This document shows positions 16,179-19,685 of a stretch of 19,685 bases of DNA, one piece after another. A program made the position numbers and the translations under genes. The notes beneath the pieces were generated by a model. It searched no databases. It had not been told where the DNA came from and worked only from the letters and a program-made list of their open reading frames with translations. The DNA comes from Opitutaceae bacterium. Lineage in GTDB: Bacteria > Verrucomicrobiota > Verrucomicrobiia > Opitutales > Opitutaceae. How positions within the stretch are numbered: the stretch's first letter is position 1; each line of letters starts with the position of its first letter. The stretch is taken from contig JADJTK010000021.1 of assembly GCA_016711225.1 (NCBI GenBank), forward strand, positions 1 to 19,685. Reading direction: 5' to 3'.

Positions 16179-17499
16179 GATTGTGGCGTGAGGACCGGGC
16201 GGAGGTCGAGTTTGCCGCAGTGAAAAAGGATGCGGATACGATAGTTGGCGAAGCTGCGGAAGCCGCGGGCATCGGCCTTAATGGCTTGGATGCGGGAATT
16301 GAAGCCTTCGGTGATCGCGTTGGTCACGGGGTGGGCGAAGTAGTTGAGTAGTCCGAGCAGATGGGCCTTGAGCATGCGGGCCACCTTCTTGAGCGGCTCG
16401 AGTTTGCTGCGGGCCGCTGCGTTGTACCACTGCGTGAAGAAGCGTTGGCCGCGCTCGGCGCTCTCCTGGCTCCAGAACTCGATGAAGGTCTCCTTGTGGG
16501 TCCAGGCCCGCGCGGTCTTGAGGTTGCGTTCGCACAACTCGTCGAAGGTCAGGGCGCGTTCGCCCTCGGGCGCGGCCCCTTGCAGCCAGAGGAACTTGGT
16601 GCCGGTCAGGCTCGTGTCGCCTTCTTCGAGCAGCCGGCGATGCTCCTGTCGCCGCACCTTGTCGACGGCCTCGTTGAGGTGCATGGAGACGTGGAAGCGG
16701 TCGTGCACGATGGCCGCCTGCGGGCAGGCCTTCTTGGTGGCGGCGGCGAAGTTGGCGCCCATGTCCATCGCGGCGGCCACGACGGCCTGGCGTTGGTCGG
16801 CGGGCAGCGTTTCCAGCAGCGCGATCGCGTCGGTGGTGCTGCGACCGGGGACTACTTCCAGCACCCGGCGGTTCTTCAGGTCGGTCATCAGCGAGACGTA
16901 GTCCTGGCCGCGGCCAAAGCTCTTCTCGTCGAGGCCGATGTGGGTGACCGCCTCGGTGCTGCGTCGCTCCAGGCCGCGCTTCACCGCCCGTGCCATGATC
17001 AGCATGACACTGTCCCAATCCAGCTTGAGCAGCTCGGCTGCTTGGGTCAGCGAACGGCAGGCTTCTATCACCTGCACGGCGAAGGCCTCAAAGAGCAAGG
17101 TGAAGCGCGAGTGCGGCTCAGCCCACGGCGCGCGTACCGTCAAGACTCCGTGCTCGGCACAGCGGCTGCGCGGGACCCGGGCACGGATGATCGTCTGGAA
17201 CTGCATCACGTCCAAGTGCCGCCACGTCCGCTCCGGCGCCCGGTCATGTCGCGGGCACTCCAACGCGCACTCCGGGCAACACACCTGCGCCGTCTCATCC
17301 CACTCCACTGCGATCTCCACCTTGCTGGCCAGCAGATCGAGCCGGGCCGATTGCACGCGCCACGGCGCCTTTATCCCCAACAGCAGCGCATAGTGCGCAC
17401 TCACCGTCTCTTCTTCAGCGGTTCCCTTGGGTTCGCTTTTCAAGCATCTCCCCGTTTGCCACATCCACCTCGGTCAGCCACTACGAAACCGGAAGAGCC
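16153..17499 (-). mobile_element. ISL3-family insertion sequence, complete
   Basis: 1347 bp. The left inverted repeat at 16153-16176 (GGCTCTTCCGG...TAGTGGCT) and the right one at 17476-17499 match in 21 of 24 positions. Both ends abut a perfect 8-bp direct repeat. The single gene is an uninterrupted transposase in minus orientation. Intact ends, intact gene and an undecayed target duplication indicate a recent insertion. It lies in the Imm1-like cassette gene just before its stop codon. Confidence 0.93.
16175..17464 (-). CDS. ISL3-family transposase
   Basis: 429 residues, intact. The N-terminal zinc-binding domain has VCCPECALECPRHD (residues 61-74) with a further cysteine and histidine in RCAEHGVLTVRAPW (101-114). 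The helix-turn-helix/linker region follows, with SLTQAAELLKLDWDSVMLIM (138-157). The DDE catalytic domain opens with THIGLDEKSFGRGQDYVSLM (Asp179). The second acidic residue lies in AAMDMGANFA (Asp234), followed by VHDRFHVSMHLNEAVDKVRR. The glutamate is in TNAITEGFNSRIQAIKADAR (Glu386). Length and order match the family. The ATG at 17464 lies just inside the right inverted repeat and the stop codon falls at the inner edge of the left one, a compact layout usual for IS elements. It acts on its own 24-bp ends. The long plus-strand frame opposite is a shadow. Confidence 0.95.
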   Translation of the reverse strand: MWQTGRCLKSEPKGTAEEETVSAHYALLLGIKAPWRVQSARLDLLASKVEIAVEWDETAQVCCPECALECPRHDRAPERTWRHLDVMQFQTIIRARVPRSRCAEHGVLTVRAPWAEPHSRFTLLFEAFAVQVIEACRSLTQAAELLKLDWDSVMLIMARAVKRGLERRSTEAVTHIGLDEKSFGRGQDYVSLMTDLKNRRVLEVVPGRSTTDAIALLETLPADQRQAVVAAAMDMGANFAAATKKACPQAAIVHDRFHVSMHLNEAVDKVRRQEHRRLLEEGDTSLTGTKFLWLQGAAPEGERALTFDELCERNLKTARAWTHKETFIEFWSQESAERGQRFFTQWYNAAARSKLEPLKKVARMLKAHLLGLLNYFAHPVTNAITEGFNSRIQAIKADARGFRSFANYRIRILFHCGKLDLRPVLTPQS

Positions 17500-17507
17500 T
17501 GAAATCG
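17500..17507 (+). repeat. Target-site duplication of the ISL3 element, right copy
   Basis: TGAAATCG, identical to 16145-16152, directly follows the right inverted repeat. It is followed by CC and TGA, which restore the original end of the cassette 10 gene when the element is removed. Confidence 0.9.
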
Positions 17508-17529
17508 CCTGAGAACATGAAAACCGGAG

Positions 17530-17611
17530 GGCGAACCAGCCACCAGTACCAATGCCGGGGAAAGTGCCCGGTTTCCATTCACCGCCTGCCGCCCGGCATG
17601 AATCGTTAGCC
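17530..17611 (+). other. attC site 10
   Basis: Starts GGCGAAC (17530-17536), ends GTTAGCC (17605-17611). Inner arms CCAATGCCGGG and CCCGGCATG pair. 82 bp, the shortest in the array. It belongs to the cassette split by the ISL3 element. Confidence 0.8.
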
Positions 17612-17614
17612 AAA

Positions 17615-18033
17615 ATGGGATTATTCGACCGCATATTCCGTCGCTCGAAACAATCGCGTGCACTCCCACCCCGGCCGGCCGACTGAGTCACACCATTGCC
17701 GACCTCATGGCCGAGATGAAGGCAGCGTGCATCGGTGGGCCAGCCAGAGATTGATTGGGCGCGCGACTACGAACGCGCAGCCTCATTCCTGCGGAATGCG
17801 ATTGCCCGAAGGGTGACCTCTACGAGGCGCTCGAGGACATGGAAGTTGATTTCCTTACGGCTTGGTCGGCCCCGTTTACCGGTGGCGGGAAGGGCGAGCT
17901 TCGAAAGGGAGAGAGAGTCTTCGTGGATTCGAGCCATCGGTCCGAAGCCGATCGGCTCTATGCTGTAGCTATCGACTACGAAGCGCTTGAGGAGAGAATG
18001 GTTCCAGCGAGTGATCGCCGTGCCGAAAGATAG
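17615..18033 (+). pseudogene. Cassette 11: hypothetical protein gene, frameshifted
   Basis: The ATG at 17615, three bases after the attC10 core, starts MGLFDRIFRRSKQSRALPPR and stops at 17684-17686. Other frames continue TESHTIADLMAEMKAACIGG (about 17684-17743), then QPEIDWARDYERAASFLRN (17741-17800), then CDCPKGDLYEALEDMEVDFL and GKGELRKGERVFVDSSHRSE to TAG 18031-18033. These look like consecutive pieces of one protein of about 140 residues joined by at least three indels. I do not recognise a family; it is soluble and acidic in its second half. It is the last cassette gene before the array ends in repeat DNA. Confidence 0.5.
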
Positions 18034-18109
18034 GAGGCTTTTATTTCCACTTTAGAACCGTGGACCTCAATCGGAGGTTTAAGCTCGTTCAAACCGGTTA
18101 TGAAAAAAC

Positions 18110-18155
18110 GCCGAACCGGTGAACCCCGGCCAGACTGAATGATTCTGTCATTCAG
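18110..18155 (+). other. Truncated attC half-site and hairpin at array end
   Basis: GCCGAAC at 18110-18116 is the left end of a typical attC, but no GTT core follows within 120 bases. Instead CTGAATGA (18135-18142), loop TTCTG and TCATTCAG (18148-18155) form a perfect 8-bp hairpin without a T-run. The rest of the 407-base gene-free stretch to 18440 is repeat copy D plus unremarkable sequence beside pta. Confidence 0.5.
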
Positions 18156-18164
18156 CTACAAGGA

Positions 18165-18290
18165 TTCACCTCCGGGCCCTCCTCCGCCTCTGTGCCCTCT
18201 GTGACCGAGTCGGTTCAGGGTTTCGCGTTTCGGGTTTCGTGGAATTGATCGTTCCTTGCGCTCTTTGCGTTCTTTGCGGTTAAAACAAAA
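18165..18290 (-). repeat. Composite intergenic repeat, copy D (inverted, downstream of pta)
   Basis: Read on the minus strand it has AACCGCAAAGAACGCAAAGA, GCGCAAGGAACG, then CGAAACCCGAAACGCGAAACC, CTGAACCGACTCGGTCACAG and AGGGCACAGAGG, the same order as copies A to C. Its orientation is opposite to those copies but matches the transcription direction of pta, so again it lies 3' of a gene in sense orientation. Confidence 0.75.
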
Positions 18291-18440
18291 GTAGCGAGGA
18301 GCGAGCAGCGGGTAGTGAGCATTCAACCCCGGATCAGCCACCTCACCGCGGTGGCCTCCACGGCCGGCGTCTTCCTTGCAGCGGCGTCGCCACGGGCCGG
18401 GCACAGGGCCCGACCCGACGACCGGCCTCTAGCGCTCGGC

Positions 18441-19685
18441 TCACACCGTCTGCGTGGCCTGCACGGCCGTGATCGCGATCGTGTAGACAATGTCCTCGAC
18501 CAGGGCGCCCCGGGAAAGGTCGTTCACCGGCTTGCGCAGCCCCTGCAGCATCGGCCCGATGCTCACCACGTTGGCGGAACGCTGCACCGCCTTGTAGGTC
18601 GTGTTGCCCGTGTTGAGATCCGGGAAGACAAAGACCGTGGCCCGGCCGGCCACCGGACTGCCCGGCGCCTTCAACGCGGCGACATCGGCGATGGCCGCGG
18701 CGTCGTACTGCAGCGGACCGTCGAGCAGCAGCCCGGGCTGGCGTTGCTTGGCCAGCACCACGGCGGCCTTCACCTTCTCCACCTCGGCGCCGGACCCGGA
18801 GTTGCCGGTGCTGTAGCTGATCATGGCCACCCGCGCCGGGATGCCGAAGCGCTCGGCCGAATCCGCGCTCTGAATCGCGATGTCGGCCAGGCTCTCGGCG
18901 TCGGGATCGGGTTTACCGCGCAATCGCCGTAGACGAGCACCTGCTCGGGCAGGCGCATGAAGAACACCGAGGAGACGACCTTGGCGCCGGGGCGCGTCTT
19001 GATGATCTGGAGCGCGGGCCGGATGGTGTTGGCCGAGGAGTGCACCGCCCCGGAGACCAGGCCATCGACCTCGTTGAGATGGAGCATCACCGTGCCGAGC
19101 ATGACGGTGTCCTCGAGGCACTCGCGGGCCTCGTCGGCGGTCAGGCCCTTGGCCTTGCGCGCCTCGACCAGGGCCGGCACGTAGCGTTCGCGCACCGCAA
19201 CCGGGTCGAGGATCTCGATCCCGTCGAGTTTGACGCCCTGCAGGCGGGCCACCCGGGCGATCTCCTCGGGTTGCCGAGGAGAGACAACCGCGCGGAGCCC
19301 GCGTTGTTGGCAAATGGATGCAGCGACGATCGTGCGCGGCTCCTCGCCCTCGGGCAGGACGATGCGCTTGTTGGCTAGGCGGGCACGGTTGGCGAGCTGG
19401 TGGCGGAGGGCGGGCGGCGGCATGCGCAGCTCGGGCTCGACGTTGAGTCGCGACTGCAGGTTCGCCACGTCGGTGGGGCGGGCGATGAAGTCGAGGGTTG
19501 TATTGAACACGTTCGGTGTCGTCCGCCGGGATCTCGTTGATGCGCGAGGCCGTGGCCGTGACAAAAGCTGGTGGTGGGCACGCCGAGCACGGGCAGGCCG
19601 AGGGCAAACGCCGGGTGGCACAGCTCGAGGAAAATGGGGGGTTGGTGATTTCACCACCGGTGACCACGATGCCCGCCAGCGGCAC
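18441..19685 (-). CDS. pta: Phosphate acetyltransferase, C-terminal part (5' end outside window), frameshifted
   Basis: Pta interconverts acetyl-CoA and acetyl phosphate, the first step of the Pta-AckA acetate pathway. The minus-strand frames join as PLAGIVVTGGEITN (window edge), NEIPADDTERV then FNTTLDFIARPTDVANL (middle DRTGG-type regulatory region), and RLANKRIVLPEGEEPRTIVA, the start of the PTA_PTB catalytic domain. Then come DGLVSGAVHSSANTIRPALQ, VSSVFFM, VYGDCAVNPIP, and after a shift near 18920 ERFGIPARVAMISYSTGNSG, VVLAKQRQPGLLLDGPLQYD and VFPDLNTGNTTYKAVQRSAN. The order and motifs are those of the long, three-domain Pta (about 700 residues), whose N-terminal P-loop domain would lie beyond 19685. 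Frame changes near 19630, 19560, 19505 and 18920 are probably sequence errors. ackA is not in view. Confidence 0.9.
   Translation of the reverse strand: MPLAGIVVTGGEITNPPFSSSCATRRLPSACPCSACPPPAFVTATASRINEIPADDTERVQYNPRLHRPPHRRGEPAVATQRRARAAHAAARPPPPARQPCPPSQQAHRPARGRGAAHDRRCIHLPTTRAPRGCLSSATRGDRPGGPPAGRQTRRDRDPRPGCGARTLRAGPGRGAQGQGPDRRRGPRVPRGHRHARHGDAPSQRGRWPGLRGGALLGQHHPARAPDHQDAPRRQGRLLGVLHAPARAGARLRRLRGKPDPDAESLADIAIQSADSAERFGIPARVAMISYSTGNSGSGAEVEKVKAAVVLAKQRQPGLLLDGPLQYDAAAIADVAALKAPGSPVAGRATVFVFPDLNTGNTTYKAVQRSANVVSIGPMLQGLRKPVNDLSRGALVEDIVYTIAITAVQATQTV

Noticed and set aside
16361..17512. A 383-residue plus-strand frame
   Set aside because: It is the antisense shadow of the intact ISL3 transposase.
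18315..18932. A 205-residue plus-strand frame
   Set aside because: It is antisense to the conserved catalytic domain of Pta.

Overview
The window is high-GC bacterial chromosome, and I read it as Verrucomicrobia, probably close to Opitutales. The basis is a large AsmA-like protein of the kind seen there, intergenic runs of the CGCAAGGAACGCAGAGA type placed after genes, and a chromosomal-type integron. This assignment is inference; no rRNA gene is present to confirm it.

Layout. Bases 1-8363 (plus strand) are a core block: the 3' part of an AsmA-like protein, a YbaY/YscW-type lipoprotein, a short-chain dehydrogenase, penicillin-binding protein 2 (mrdA), and succinyl-CoA ligase beta and alpha (sucC, sucD). 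A small exported protein follows at 8737-9427, embedded in intergenic repeats. At the far end (18441-19685, minus strand) is the C-terminal part of phosphate acetyltransferase (pta). Most of the core genes are broken by single-base indels although their motifs are intact. Because sucD, mrdA and pta are all affected, sequence or assembly error is more likely than gene decay; 1-3500 is the worst stretch.

Between these blocks (about 9940-18120) lies the most interesting part: a degenerate integron. A minus-strand remnant resembling the N-terminal domain of an integron integrase (9940-10172) points away from an array of gene cassettes delimited by ten attC sites of 82-93 bp. Each site runs from an RYYYAAC-like end (mostly GCCGAAC) to a GTT-type end (mostly GTTCGGC). 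All cassette genes are on the plus strand and start 3-11 bases after the preceding recombination point. They encode small proteins: lipoproteins, a membrane zinc-ribbon protein, a GNAT acetyltransferase, a cysteine-rich zinc protein, an exported protein, an Imm1-like immunity protein and unknowns. One cassette has no convincing gene.

Two transposable elements have entered the array. A Y1/REP-associated-type transposase element (13887-14931) truncates one cassette gene. An ISL3-family element (16153-17499), with 24-bp inverted repeats and a perfect 8-bp target duplication, sits just before the stop codon of the Imm1-like gene. The same composite repeat family lies on both sides of the integron in opposite orientation, each copy downstream of a gene.

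The array is therefore probably an immobile record of past cassette capture: cassettes remain, but no working integrase is visible in the window.
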